A DNA stretch of 38,525 bases from an uncultured Clostridia bacterium (GCA_947625225.1 CANQNQ010000011.1:1-38525); one strand, 5' to 3'. Shown: positions 24,982 through 33,031, counted from the first letter of the stretch. Made by a program: numbers and translations. Notes: generated by a model from the letters alone, not told the origin.

Positions 24982-26112
24982 ATGCAACTGTACATCCACA
25001 TTCCGTTTTGCAAGCAAAAGTGCCGCTATTGCGACTTCAACAGCTACGCCTGCGTGGACGACGCGCTGAAGGTCAGCTATTTTGCCGCGCTCAATCGCGA
25101 GCTTAAGTTCGCAGCCGAGGCATATTCCGCCGCAAAGATATCCACCGTCTACATAGGCGGGGGGACTCCCAGCGCGGTGGAGAGCGTGCGCATATGCAAT
25201 ATTATCAAGCAGATAAAGGACAGGTTTGACTGTTCGGAGCTTGAAGAGGTCACCATTGAGTGCAATCCCGAAAGCATGACCGAGGAGAAACTTTCGGCGT
25301 ACAGGCAGTGCGGCATAGACCGCATAAGCATAGGTGTGCAAAGCCTTGACGACCGCAATCTGCGCTCGGTGGGCAGGTTGCACGACGCGGCGCAGGCGCT
25401 GGACAAGCTGGCGCTTGCGGCGAAGTATTTTGACAACATCTCCGCGGACGTCATCATCGGTCTGCCATACGATAGCGCGGAGGCGGTGAGGCGGGAAGCG
25501 AGCGTTCTTGCGCCGTTGGTGCAACATATGTCCGCCTATCAGCTCACCCTTGAGGAGGGGACGGAGCTTGCGCGGCGCGTGCGCGAGGGGAAGGTAATGC
25601 TGCCGACGGACGACGAAGTGGCGGATATGCAGGACGCCGTTATAGACGCGCTTGCCGGGCAGGGATTTGAGCGCTACGAGGTGTCCAACTTCGCGCGCGA
25701 GGGCAGGCGCTCCAAACACAACATGGGATATTGGACGGGACGCGAGTACATAGGACTCGGCGCGGGCGCGCACAGCTATGTCGCCACTTCCGACGGAGAA
25801 AAGCCGCTGGCGGGCGGGCTGAGATTCGCCTCTCCAAAGGACCTTAACGCCTACATCGCGGGGGTCAATTGCGCAAGCGACTTTCAGGGCATTCCGCGCG
25901 CGCAAATAGACGTGATAGACGCGCAGGACGGCGTGGAGGAGCGCATTATGCTGGGTTTGCGCACATCCGACGGCGTAAACGGCGAATTGCTGAAGGGCAG
26001 GATCCCCGACGACTTGGCTCGCTTTTTTGAAAGGAAAGGCGACAATTTGCGCCTCAACCGCGACGGCATGGCCGTGATGAACAGTATTTTGATAAAGATA
26101 TTAAAAATTTGA
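24982..26112 (+). CDS. hemW: Radical SAM heme chaperone HemW (coproporphyrinogen oxidase-like)
   Basis: This 376-residue radical SAM protein opens with LYIHIPFCKQKCRYCDF; Cys10, Cys14 and Cys17 are the 4Fe-4S ligands. YIGGGTPS and DRISIGVQSLDD are typical of the HemN/HemW family. The short form with the CxxxCxxC motif fits HemW, which binds and delivers heme, rather than true HemN, which is longer and carries an extra cysteine after the motif. A C-terminal HemN-like domain is present. The family alignment supports the ATG at 24982; a GTG 15 bases earlier would sit inside the promoter. No heme synthesis genes are nearby. Confidence 0.9.
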   Translation: MQLYIHIPFCKQKCRYCDFNSYACVDDALKVSYFAALNRELKFAAEAYSAAKISTVYIGGGTPSAVESVRICNIIKQIKDRFDCSELEEVTIECNPESMTEEKLSAYRQCGIDRISIGVQSLDDRNLRSVGRLHDAAQALDKLALAAKYFDNISADVIIGLPYDSAEAVRREASVLAPLVQHMSAYQLTLEEGTELARRVREGKVMLPTDDEVADMQDAVIDALAGQGFERYEVSNFAREGRRSKHNMGYWTGREYIGLGAGAHSYVATSDGEKPLAGGLRFASPKDLNAYIAGVNCASDFQGIPRAQIDVIDAQDGVEERIMLGLRTSDGVNGELLKGRIPDDLARFFERKGDNLRLNRDGMAVMNSILIKILKI

Positions 26113-26131
26113 AGAGCCTTTAATTCGCTTA

Positions 26132-26199
26132 GGGACGAAGCAAAAATGTTACATTTGCCTTTGTCAGATCTAACATTTCAAGCGGTGTTGTTCCGTCCC
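26132..26199. repeat. Nested inverted-repeat element between hemW and prs
   Basis: The outer arms GGGACG (26132-26137) and CGTCCC (26194-26199) enclose the inner arms AAATGTTA (26144-26151) and TAACATTT (26171-26178). The element is 68 bp and encodes nothing. It could be a small palindromic mobile element or a structured RNA. It has no T-run, so it is not a normal terminator for hemW. Confidence 0.5.
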
Positions 26200-26270
26200 C
26201 GGTAATATTTTGCGAGCGAAGCCGAGATCGTGTAAAATTGATAATTACTCAAAAATATACATAATAATCA

Positions 26271-26299
26271 TTGCGAAAATTTGCATTGTTTGTTATAAT
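26271..26299 (+). promoter_or_regulatory. Promoter of the prs operon
   Basis: TTGCGA (26271-26276) and TATAAT (26294-26299) are separated by 17 bases. The start near 26306 gives a short leader containing the GGAGG site. Confidence 0.7.
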
Positions 26300-26323
26300 G
26301 GTACTTGAACTTTGGAGGAACAG

Positions 26324-27475
26324 ATGACACCCGATTTTTCAGTTTACGGGGAGACGCCCAGCGCTCCCATCGCTCTCATCGCCACTCCCGGCGCGGAAGA
26401 GTTGGTCGAACTTATTGACAAACGCCTCATAGCTCTTTTTAGCGAATCTCATCTTGGCAACAAGCTGAAAAAGGATACCTTCATCATCAAGTCCGATTGC
26501 CCCCGCTTCACCAACGGCGACGCAAAAGGCCTCATTTACGAGACGGTGCGCGGCAAGGATCTGTACATTGTGTGCGATCCCGGCAACCACGGCGTCAAGT
26601 TCAAGATGATGGGCATGGAGGTGCCGCTGACTCCCGACGAGCACTACGCCAACCTCAAGCGCATCATCTGCGCCTGCACGGGCAAGCCATATCGCATAAC
26701 GGTCATCATGCCCATGCTGTACGGCGGCAGACAGCATCGTCGTAACGCGCGCGAATCGCTTGATTGCGCAATGATGTTGCAGGAGTTGCAGTCCATGGGC
26801 GTAAGCGACATCATAACCTTTGACGCGCACGACCCCAGAGTGCAGAACGCCGTGCCGTTTATGGGCTTTGACAACTATTTTGCCCACTATCAGATACTCA
26901 AATCGCTTGTCAAAAAGTATCCCGATATCAAGCTGGATCGCAACAACATGATGGTCATATCTCCCGACGAGGGCGCGATGAGCCGCAACGTGTTCTACGC
27001 CTCAGTGCTGGGACTTGATCTGGGCATGTTTTATAAACGCAGGGATTACTCCACAATAATAAACGGGCGCAATCCCATCGTCGCGCACGAATACATCGGC
27101 AGCCCCGTCATGGGCATGGACGTGTTTGTCGCGGACGATATGATAGCAACGGGCGACTCCATCCTCAAACTTGCCAAGGAGATCAAGGAGAAGGGCGCGC
27201 ACAGAGTGTTTCTTGCGGCGACCTTCGCGCTGTTCACCGAGGGCGTGGAGAAGTTCAACAGAGCGTACGCCGAGGGCATATTCGACGCCGTCCTGTCCAC
27301 CAATCTTACGTACCGCATACCTCAACTTAAGGAATGCGAATGGTTTGTCGAGGCGGATATATCAAAATACATATCCTTTATAATCACCGCGGCAAACGTC
27401 AACGAATCGGTTTCCAATCTACTTGACCCCTCTCAGAAGATAAGAGAGCTGGTGGAAACTCACAACAAAAAGTAG
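26324..27475 (+). CDS. prs: Ribose-phosphate pyrophosphokinase (PRPP synthetase), long form
   Basis: This 383-residue protein makes phosphoribosyl pyrophosphate from ribose 5-phosphate and ATP for nucleotide, His and Trp synthesis. The flexible catalytic loop is GGRQHRRNARESLDCA, the ribose/metal region is ITFDAHDPRVQNAV and the PRPP-binding loop is VFVADDMIATGDSILKLA (about residues 267-284). It is about 65 residues longer than classical PRPP synthetases (about 315), with an extended N-terminus. The loop reads MIATGDSI rather than the usual MIDTAGTI. GGAGG lies just before the ATG at 26324. The hydrolase gene follows after 12 bases, so they are probably co-transcribed. Confidence 0.88.
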   Translation: MTPDFSVYGETPSAPIALIATPGAEELVELIDKRLIALFSESHLGNKLKKDTFIIKSDCPRFTNGDAKGLIYETVRGKDLYIVCDPGNHGVKFKMMGMEVPLTPDEHYANLKRIICACTGKPYRITVIMPMLYGGRQHRRNARESLDCAMMLQELQSMGVSDIITFDAHDPRVQNAVPFMGFDNYFAHYQILKSLVKKYPDIKLDRNNMMVISPDEGAMSRNVFYASVLGLDLGMFYKRRDYSTIINGRNPIVAHEYIGSPVMGMDVFVADDMIATGDSILKLAKEIKEKGAHRVFLAATFALFTEGVEKFNRAYAEGIFDAVLSTNLTYRIPQLKECEWFVEADISKYISFIITAANVNESVSNLLDPSQKIRELVETHNKK

Positions 27476-27487
27476 AAGGAGGACAAA

Positions 27488-28141
27488 GTGAAAATTACCT
27501 GGCTGGGACATTCATCGTTTTTGCTGGAGGAAAGCACCGGCACAACGATTGTCACCGACCCTTACGACGGGTATATCGGCTTTGAGATGCCTCAGATCGA
27601 GGCCGATATAGTTACTGTAAGCCACGCGCACAAGGATCACAACCGCGTTGACCGCGTAGGCGGCAATCCCACCGTGATAAACCGCGCGGGCGCATACGAG
27701 ATAGGCGGCGTGCATATACTTGCGCATCGCACCAATCACGACGATAAAAAGGGCGCGCTGAGAGGCAGCAACCTTGTGTTCAAATACAGGATGGACGGCG
27801 TGGACATCTGCCACATGGGCGACATCGGCGAGCAGTGCAACGCCATACTTGTGGAGTCGTTGATGCCCGTCAACGTGCTGATGATACCGGTAGGCGGCAA
27901 CTACACCGTGGACGCCGCCGAGGCAAAGGAGTACGTGGACAGGATAATGCCCGACATCGTCATCCCTATGCATTACAAAACCAAAGATCTGGATATGGAT
28001 ATCGACCGTATAAACGAGTTTTTGGACTTGTTTGACGACGAAGATATCATCTTTTCTCAGGGCAACACGGTCGAGTTCGACAGGGCGGACTTCGACGGCG
28101 AATCCACCAAAGTATTGGTGCTGGAAAAACTGTCCAGATAA
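27488..28141 (+). CDS. Metal-dependent hydrolase, metallo-beta-lactamase fold (UPF0173-like)
   Basis: This 217-residue protein has the metallo-beta-lactamase metal motif SHAHKDHN (His46, His48, Asp50, His51). It also has an Asp in CHMGDIG near residue 111 and a late His in IPMHYKT. It resembles the UPF0173/UlaG-like group that opens with KITWLGHSSF. The substrate is unknown. The start is GTG at 27488 with AGGAGG seven bases upstream. It is the second gene after prs, 12 bases downstream. A GC-rich hairpin (28148-28167) follows the stop directly. Confidence 0.85.
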   Translation: MKITWLGHSSFLLEESTGTTIVTDPYDGYIGFEMPQIEADIVTVSHAHKDHNRVDRVGGNPTVINRAGAYEIGGVHILAHRTNHDDKKGALRGSNLVFKYRMDGVDICHMGDIGEQCNAILVESLMPVNVLMIPVGGNYTVDAAEAKEYVDRIMPDIVIPMHYKTKDLDMDIDRINEFLDLFDDEDIIFSQGNTVEFDRADFDGESTKVLVLEKLSR

Positions 28142-28147
28142 ACTTTT

Positions 28148-28167
28148 CCCCGTCCGTTTGGGCGGGG
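28148..28167 (+). terminator. GC-rich hairpin between the hydrolase gene and rho
   Basis: CCCCGTCC (28148-28155) pairs with GGGCGGGG (28160-28167), with one T-G pair and a GTTT loop. It begins 6 bases after the hydrolase stop. No U-run follows, so it may be a weak terminator, an attenuator before rho, or only an mRNA end stabiliser. Confidence 0.4.
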
Positions 28168-28241
28168 GACAAAACTTATTTACTTACGAGATCGCGCCCA
28201 CGCGCGTATCGGTTTCAAATTTTTTTATCAGGAGATCATTT

Positions 28242-29855
28242 ATGAAAGTTTACACAGTTGACGAGCTCAATAACAAGAGTATTTTTGAAGTTCGCGCTTT
28301 GGCAAAAGAGTACGGCGTGTCCGCGCCCACCAAACTGAACAAGGCGGAACTTGTCGAACTGATATGCAAAATATCCTCCGGCGCAATGCAGCCCCCGCAG
28401 GCGCCGCACAGAGGCAGACCTCGCAAACAGTCCGGAGCGGACAAGCCTGCCGCAACGCCTGTCGCACAGCCTCAACCGGAGCCAAGCGTCGAGCAAAAAC
28501 AAGAAGATAAGCGCGCCGACAAAGTCGCCGAAGATAAAAAGCCTTTCAATCAAAAACAACGTTTCGATTATTCCAACAAATCCCGATATGACGACTTCAA
28601 ACCCAAATACCACAGCGTACAGCGCCCGATAGAGCGCCGCAATGAGTCGCGCTCCAATTTCGACTTTCAGCCTGCAAACATGCTTGGCGAGGCGAGGCCA
28701 GAAGAGGGTTTGGAACAAGTCAGAGAGGGCTATCTGGAGATAAACCCCGACGGCTACGGCTTCTTGCGCGTCAAGAACGGGGAGTTCAGCGACATGGACG
28801 CCTACGTCAACTCCATGAAGATAAAGCAGTTTGGACTGCGCCGCGGCGACTATGTGCGCAGCCTGTGCAGGACTATGCAGGAGGGCAAACCCGCCGCAGT
28901 CATCAACGTGACGCATATCAACGGCATGACGCCCGCCGAGATAGGCAAGCGCCCCAACTTTGACGAGATGGTGCCCATCTATCCCAACGAACGCATAAGG
29001 CTGGAGCTGCCCAATCAGCCCAGAGAGTACGCCATCCGCTGCATAGACCTCGTGTCGCCCATTGGCAAGGGGCAGCGCGGCATCATAGTGTCGCCGCCAA
29101 AAGCGGGCAAGACCACGCTGCTGAAGATGATCGCTGGCTCCATTGCGCAAAATTATCCCGACATCGAACTAAAAGTGCTGCTCATCGACGAGCGCCCCGA
29201 GGAAGTCACGGATATGGAGCGCTCAATTAAGGGCGAAGTCATCAGCTCCACCTTCGACGAGCTTCCCGAGCACCACACCAAGACCGCCGAAATGCTGCTG
29301 GAAAGGGCAAAGCGCCTTGTGGAAATGGGCAAGGACGTCGTGATCTTGCTTGACAGCCTCACCCGCCTTGCGCGCGCGTACAATTTGACTATTCAGCCCA
29401 CGGGCAGAACGCTGTCCGGCGGCATAGACCCCGGCGCGCTGCACAGCCCCAAACGCTTCTTCGGCTCCGCGCGCAACATTGAAAACGGCGGCTCGCTCAC
29501 CATAATCGCAACCGCATTGATAGACACGGGCAGCCGCATGGACGACGTCATTTTTGAGGAATTCAAGGGCACCGGCAACATGGAGATACACCTTGACCGC
29601 ACCTTGTCCGAAAAGCGCATCTTCCCCGCGATCGACCTCGCCAAGAGCGGCACCCGCAAGGAGGAACTGCTGCTTACTCCCGCCGAGATGGAGGGCACCT
29701 GGGGCATCCGCCGTCTGTTGTCCGGCTCCGACAACAGTGAGGCGACGGCAAACCTCATCAACAACATCGTCAAGACGACGTCCAACAAGGATTTCATCGA
29801 GGTCATCAAGCTGCAACTCAAGGCGTATCAAAAGGAAGGTTTCACTATCCGCTGA
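28242..29855 (+). CDS. rho: Transcription termination factor Rho
   Basis: This 537-residue hexameric RNA helicase releases transcripts. Residues 1-50 are the Rho N-terminal helical domain (VDELNNKSIFEVRALAKEYG). Residues about 50-150 are a Lys/Gln/Arg/Pro-rich low-complexity insert. The RNA-binding cold-shock-like domain follows (EGYLEINPDGYGFLRV). The ATPase has Walker A SPPKAGKTTLL (about 284-294) and Walker B VVILLDSLTRLA (about 366-377), plus GGIDPGALHSPKRFFGSARN. AGGAG lies seven bases before the ATG at 28242. The gene ends in a strong intrinsic terminator. The insert makes it longer than E. coli Rho (419 residues); such inserts are known in several phyla. Confidence 0.95.
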   Translation: MKVYTVDELNNKSIFEVRALAKEYGVSAPTKLNKAELVELICKISSGAMQPPQAPHRGRPRKQSGADKPAATPVAQPQPEPSVEQKQEDKRADKVAEDKKPFNQKQRFDYSNKSRYDDFKPKYHSVQRPIERRNESRSNFDFQPANMLGEARPEEGLEQVREGYLEINPDGYGFLRVKNGEFSDMDAYVNSMKIKQFGLRRGDYVRSLCRTMQEGKPAAVINVTHINGMTPAEIGKRPNFDEMVPIYPNERIRLELPNQPREYAIRCIDLVSPIGKGQRGIIVSPPKAGKTTLLKMIAGSIAQNYPDIELKVLLIDERPEEVTDMERSIKGEVISSTFDELPEHHTKTAEMLLERAKRLVEMGKDVVILLDSLTRLARAYNLTIQPTGRTLSGGIDPGALHSPKRFFGSARNIENGGSLTIIATALIDTGSRMDDVIFEEFKGTGNMEIHLDRTLSEKRIFPAIDLAKSGTRKEELLLTPAEMEGTWGIRRLLSGSDNSEATANLINNIVKTTSNKDFIEVIKLQLKAYQKEGFTIR

Positions 29856-29903
29856 CCTTCAAAAACGCAATAGCATTGTTGAAATAATTTTGCTTATATG
29901 TGC

Positions 29904-29931
29904 AAAAACCGACGTTTATCCGTCGGTTTTT
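29904..29931. terminator. Bidirectional terminator after rho
   Basis: A perfect 11-bp stem (29904-29914 with 29921-29931) ends in five A and five T on opposite sides. It stops rho transcription and can serve the minus-strand GIY-YIG gene ending at 29996. Confidence 0.85.
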
Positions 29932-29995
29932 GTATTATAAAATGTGTGTTTATAAAAATTGCTTAGATATAATTGAGAATTACTAAAGTAATTTA

Positions 29996-31056
29996 TCAGT
30001 GTTTATATTTGGTATTATTATCCAAAATATCTTTTAATAAAGTACCGTTTTCAGTTTTCCAATATAATTTGCCGTTAAGGCTTGATCCCGAAACAAATTT
30101 TGCAGCCGTTGAACTGCTTTTGAAGGGAATATCCTCGAGAAGAATGTTATCAGCAGAAATGATTGAGGCGTATTTTTCTCTTAATCTTTTACCGTCATCT
30201 TTGCAACTATTATGAAGAGTTGGTGCGATATTACTACCTTGTAGCAAGATATATTTATCATCTGTGCGCAAGCATTTGGCGTCATATTTTTTCATGGTGA
30301 AGTACAAAATTTCTCCTTTAGCGGACGCATCGTTTGCTTGTGTTGTATTATTGGTTTGTGTCACATCTGCTGATGCTTCCACATAATTATTTTGCCCGTA
30401 CACACCTTCGTCCTCTAGACGTTTTCGTAATGCAGACAGGATTTCGCCGTCATATGTGAAATACAATGTTCCTTGTAAGCTTTTTTTCTTGTTGAGTAGC
30501 TTTTGAGCAAGCGCTGATAGTGATGTTTTCTCATCCTGATAGATTATTTCTCTTTCTCCCGCGACGTAACAAATGATAGAAGGGTCACATACAAAAACTA
30601 TTTCCTCTCCGTCTTTGATTCCGCATTTGTAGAATGAGAATGGCGAACGTCGTTCAGTTGCAATGGCAGTGTCAGATGCTATCTTATTTTCTTTTTGTTC
30701 ATCTTTGTTTCTTGCGTAAATTTCAGGTTCTTCATCATATATGCTGCCGATCATTTTAAGTATCGCAACCGCCTCAGTAGCAGACATAGCAAAAAACTCC
30801 CGAACACGTAATTTGCCATTCACCTTTTCTATTGCATGCAATTCGGGCTTAAAAGTATCAATGAGCTTGTGTATTTGTTTGTCTGCAAGCCTGCTCGCCA
30901 CATGCAGGGTGGCGAATTTACGGAAGGCGAAGGGCGTGCACTCGCTGCGATTGAGCTGAGCGATTCTCATATCTACATTGTCCGCATAGCCTATTTAACG
31001 TATTCAGGAAAAGACGGATTTGTCAGAACGTATATATATCCACCTTCGTTTGACAT
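29996..31056 (-). pseudogene. GIY-YIG/T5orf172-type nuclease with DUF4357 domain, broken by a one-base frameshift
   Basis: The gene starts at ATG 31056 after a strong GGAGG site and reads GGYIYVLTNPSFPEYVK, the start of a GIY-YIG-like domain, then meets TAG. Adding one A to the run at 30994-30996 restores IGYADNVDMRIAQLNRSE and joins the long downstream frame. That frame includes RLADKQIHKLIDTFKPELH, RVREFFAMS and a C-terminal DUF4357-type domain (LQGSNIAPTLHNSCKDDGKR). The 324-residue downstream frame alone (29996-30970) lacks the catalytic GIY start. The gene is probably inactive, unless the missing base is a sequencing error. Its promoter remains intact at 31129-31157. Related proteins often lie in accessory or defence regions; the role here is unknown. 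Confidence 0.8.
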
Positions 31057-31128
31057 GGTTTTCCTCCATAATTGGTTGCACATAGAAATGTTATGCACAA
31101 AGAGTATTTTGTGAGATTAACTAACGAA

Positions 31129-31157
31129 ATTATATCACACATAGTAAAGTTTGTAAA
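31129..31157 (-). promoter_or_regulatory. Promoter of the GIY-YIG/DUF4357 gene
   Basis: On the minus strand, TTTACA (31157-31152) and TATAAT (31134-31129) are separated by 17 bases. The leader would be about 65 bases. Confidence 0.7.
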
Positions 31158-31211
31158 TGCTTATAATTATCAATCAGGCAAAAGCTTAAAGTAATGATTT
31201 AGATTGACAGT

Positions 31212-31236
31212 AAAAAACCTGCACGGAAAGTGCAGG
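31212..31236 (-). terminator. Terminator of the tRNA-Ser transcript
   Basis: On the minus strand, CCTGCAC and GTGCAGG (31236-31230 and 31224-31218) form a 7-bp stem followed by six T (31217-31212). It begins 8 bases after the tRNA CCA end. Confidence 0.8.
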
Positions 31237-31243
31237 CTTTTGA

Positions 31244-31336
31244 TGGCGGAGAAGAAGAGATTCGAACTCTTGAACCGCTTTTGACGGTTACGCGATTTCC
31301 AGTCGCGCGCCCTCGACCAAACTAGGCGACTTCTCC
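31244..31336 (-). tRNA. tRNA-Ser (anticodon GGA)
   Basis: This 93-base class II tRNA has acceptor stem GGAGAAG/CTTCTCC, discriminator G and encoded CCA (31246-31244). The anticodon loop CTGGAAA lies in a CGCGA/TCGCG stem, and a long variable arm (CCGTCAAAAGCGG) and GTTCGAA T-loop are present. Directly upstream lie four 52-bp repeats, each containing the first 11 bases of this tRNA. Confidence 0.93.
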
Positions 31337-31544
31337 ATAGGTGGGAAGGAGCATTTGGTACGCAGTACCATGTAAATGCGACTTCTCCATAGGTGGGAAG
31401 GAGCATTTGGTACGCAGTACCATGTAAATGCGACTTCTCCATAGGTGGGAAGGAGCATTTGGTACGCAGTACCATATAAATGCGACTTCTCCATAGGTGG
31501 GAAGGAGCATTTGGTACGCAGTACCATATAAATGCGACTTCTCC
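31337..31544 (-). repeat. Four tandem 52-bp repeats carrying copies of the tRNA-Ser 5' end
   Basis: Four units of exactly 52 bp run up to the tRNA-Ser 5' end. In the tRNA direction each unit starts with GGAGAAGTCGC, identical to the first 11 bases of the tRNA. Each unit can fold: GAAG/CTTC, a 2x2 internal loop, GCATTT/AAATGC, a four-base bulge, GGTAC/GTACC and loop TGC. The two copies nearest the tRNA differ from the other two by one base (CATG versus CATA). Because 52 is not a multiple of three, the repeats create open frames in all phases; these are not genes. They should be transcribed within the tRNA precursor. Confidence 0.9.
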
Positions 31545-31574
31545 AAAAAAAATATTGGCATTACACACGGGTAT

Positions 31575-31616
31575 CAGTTGAAGGACAATGGAATACAAAA
31601 CCATTTCCTTCAACTG
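31575..31616 (-). repeat. Long hairpin in the tRNA-Ser leader
   Basis: CAGTTGAAGGA/TCCTTCAACTG (31575-31585 and 31606-31616) and AATGG/CCATT (31587-31591 and 31601-31605) form a 16-bp stem with a one-base bulge. Eight T lie at 31552-31545 in the sense direction, 22 bases after the stem. This is too far for a classical terminator, but suggests pausing or control. Confidence 0.6.
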
Positions 31617-31649
31617 TTCTAAGGTTTTCCCCTTAAACCCAACGACAAG

Positions 31650-31678
31650 ATTATAGCGTATAAGCGCCGTTTTGACAA
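31650..31678 (-). promoter_or_regulatory. Promoter of the tRNA-Ser transcript
   Basis: On the minus strand, TTGTCA (31678-31673) and TATAAT (31655-31650) are separated by 17 bases. The start near 31643 gives an unusual leader of about 300 bases before the tRNA, covering the long hairpin and the four 52-bp repeats. Confidence 0.7.
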
Positions 31679-31713
31679 GCATTATTTACCGAATATTTTC
31701 ATAAATTTTTTGC

Positions 31714-31742
31714 AAAAAAATGCCGTGCGACAGGGCACGGCA
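31714..31742 (-). terminator. Terminator of the DUF1508 gene
   Basis: On the minus strand, TGCCGTGC (31742-31735) pairs with GCACGGCA (31728-31721) and is followed by seven T (31720-31714). It starts 18 bases after the stop codon. Confidence 0.9.
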
Positions 31743-31759
31743 CTTGAAGTTTGCATTGA

Positions 31760-32878
31760 TCACCACAGATCGTCGTTGCGCACGACGTCGGCGCCTTTTG
31801 CGGCGCGCGCGATGGCGTCGATACCTTTTTTAGCGGCGTCCTTGGAGAGGTAGCCGTCGTTGGTGATGGCGACCACATTGCCGTTGGATGCGAGCAGTCT
31901 GAGGCGAACTTCGTTCTTGTTGTCGAAGTAGATGACCCACTTGGGGCATTTTTGCTCGACGACATTCTTCAAAGTCTGGTCCTCGATGGGGGCGCTGCCG
32001 GCGTTGTTTATGACGCTCTGGATGCCGCTCTTGCAGGACGCAAGGTCTTTGTAGGCGCCGCCGGGAGTGGCAAGCACTCTGCGGTTAGAGGAGAACAGCT
32101 TGTAAACAAAGTTGCCGTTGTCCGTCTTTTTGATGACAAACTTGCCGTGCGGGATACTGCTGTCGCCTGCGATGATGACTTTTTCCTGAGAGGCGTCTGC
32201 GGCTGCTTTTGCGGGAGCGGCCTTCTTTGCAGTTGCCTTTTCATCGGTTTTTACGTCTTTTGCCATATTATCTTTTCCCTCCGATTTGGTTTTTACTTGT
32301 TCGGTGTTTTTCTTGGGAGCTGCCTTTTTGGGCTCCGCCTTGTCTGCTGCGGGCGCATTAGTTGCGGGCTTGGTAGGCTCCGCCTTCTTTGCGGGAGCGG
32401 CTTTTGCGGGGGCTTCCGCTTTTGCATCTGTCTTGGCGGCAGCCGCGGGCTTTTTGGCATTCTTCATATTTGCATTGCTCCAAGGATCTTTTGACGCGGC
32501 GTATGCCTTTGAGCGTTCGCTCTTTTTGGCAGCGGCGTTGTTTGTTGTGGTGGCGGTCTTGCTCTCGAACTTGGTTTCGTTCAACTTGTCGCCCACGTCG
32601 GTGGTCACGGCATTGTCTTCCTTTTGCGCGGTAGAGGCGGCAACCTTGTTGGAAGCCCAAGGATCCTTGTCCTGCGCGGTGCTCTTCTTGTTGGCAACCG
32701 ACCTGGTGCGCGTGGATTGAGTGGCAACAAACTGATAAGTAACATTGCCTACGACTTCCTCTTCAACTACTGCCGCGTTGGATGCGGCGTCATCGCCGAG
32801 GCGCACCAGCTCGCCGACAGGGGCATGGGGATCGTCCTCGATGATTTCGCTTTCGAGATAAATTCTGTCTTTAGCCAT
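31760..32878 (-). CDS. Protein with two C-terminal DUF1508 (YegP-like) domains and a long Ala/Lys/Pro-rich region
   Basis: This 372-residue protein has no signal peptide and is predicted cytoplasmic. Residues about 110-240 are Ala/Lys/Pro-rich low complexity, like basic DNA-associated tails. Two DUF1508 units follow: GKFVIKKTDNGNFVYKLFSS near residues 250-300 and KWVIYFDNKNEVRLRLLAS near 315-365, each ending in a helix (GIQSVINNA, GIDAIARAA). A short motif KDPW(A/S) occurs twice in the N-terminal half. DUF1508 proteins are small and of uncertain role, and the long basic tail is unusual. The ATG at 32878 has AAGGAG upstream, and promoter and terminator are clear, so it is a single-gene unit. 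Confidence 0.85.
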   Translation of the reverse strand: MAKDRIYLESEIIEDDPHAPVGELVRLGDDAASNAAVVEEEVVGNVTYQFVATQSTRTRSVANKKSTAQDKDPWASNKVAASTAQKEDNAVTTDVGDKLNETKFESKTATTTNNAAAKKSERSKAYAASKDPWSNANMKNAKKPAAAAKTDAKAEAPAKAAPAKKAEPTKPATNAPAADKAEPKKAAPKKNTEQVKTKSEGKDNMAKDVKTDEKATAKKAAPAKAAADASQEKVIIAGDSSIPHGKFVIKKTDNGNFVYKLFSSNRRVLATPGGAYKDLASCKSGIQSVINNAGSAPIEDQTLKNVVEQKCPKWVIYFDNKNEVRLRLLASNGNVVAITNDGYLSKDAAKKGIDAIARAAKGADVVRNDDLW

Positions 32879-32911
32879 AACAACATCTCCTTAACAAATT
32901 CATTTTTATAT

Positions 32912-32940
32912 ATTTTAGCATATTCGTCGCGGTAAATCAA
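32912..32940 (-). promoter_or_regulatory. Promoter of the DUF1508 gene
   Basis: On the minus strand, TTGATT (32940-32935) and TAAAAT (32917-32912) are separated by 17 bases. The leader would be about 27 bases and carries the ribosome site. Confidence 0.65.
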
Positions 32941-32991
32941 GACGACGCAACAAAAAATCCTTGCAAATTTTGCGGTTTATTCCCAAAAAAA

Positions 32992-33020
32992 TTGAAAATA
33001 CGCGCCGAATGTGTTATATT
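32992..33020 (+). promoter_or_regulatory. pcrA promoter almost touching the start codon
   Basis: TTGAAA (32992-32997) and TATATT (33015-33020) are separated by 17 bases. The expected start is near 33027, five bases before the ATG at 33032, and no Shine-Dalgarno sequence lies between. Confidence 0.55.
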
Positions 33021-33031
33021 ATTTTCATATT

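Noticed and set aside
31337..31544. Possible CRISPR array
   Set aside because: The 52-bp units are directly adjacent, with no variable spacers, no cas genes are present, and the units contain the tRNA 5' sequence.
31545..31643. T-box riboswitch upstream of tRNA-Ser
   Set aside because: No T-box antiterminator motif or specifier loop is visible, and T-boxes control aminoacyl-tRNA synthetase and amino-acid genes rather than tRNA genes.
31170..31682. Overlapping open frames of about 80-170 codons with repeated GTAYQMLLPTYGEVA-type peptides
   Set aside because: They arise because the 52-bp repeat reads open in all three phases. They have no ribosome sites and overlap a tRNA.
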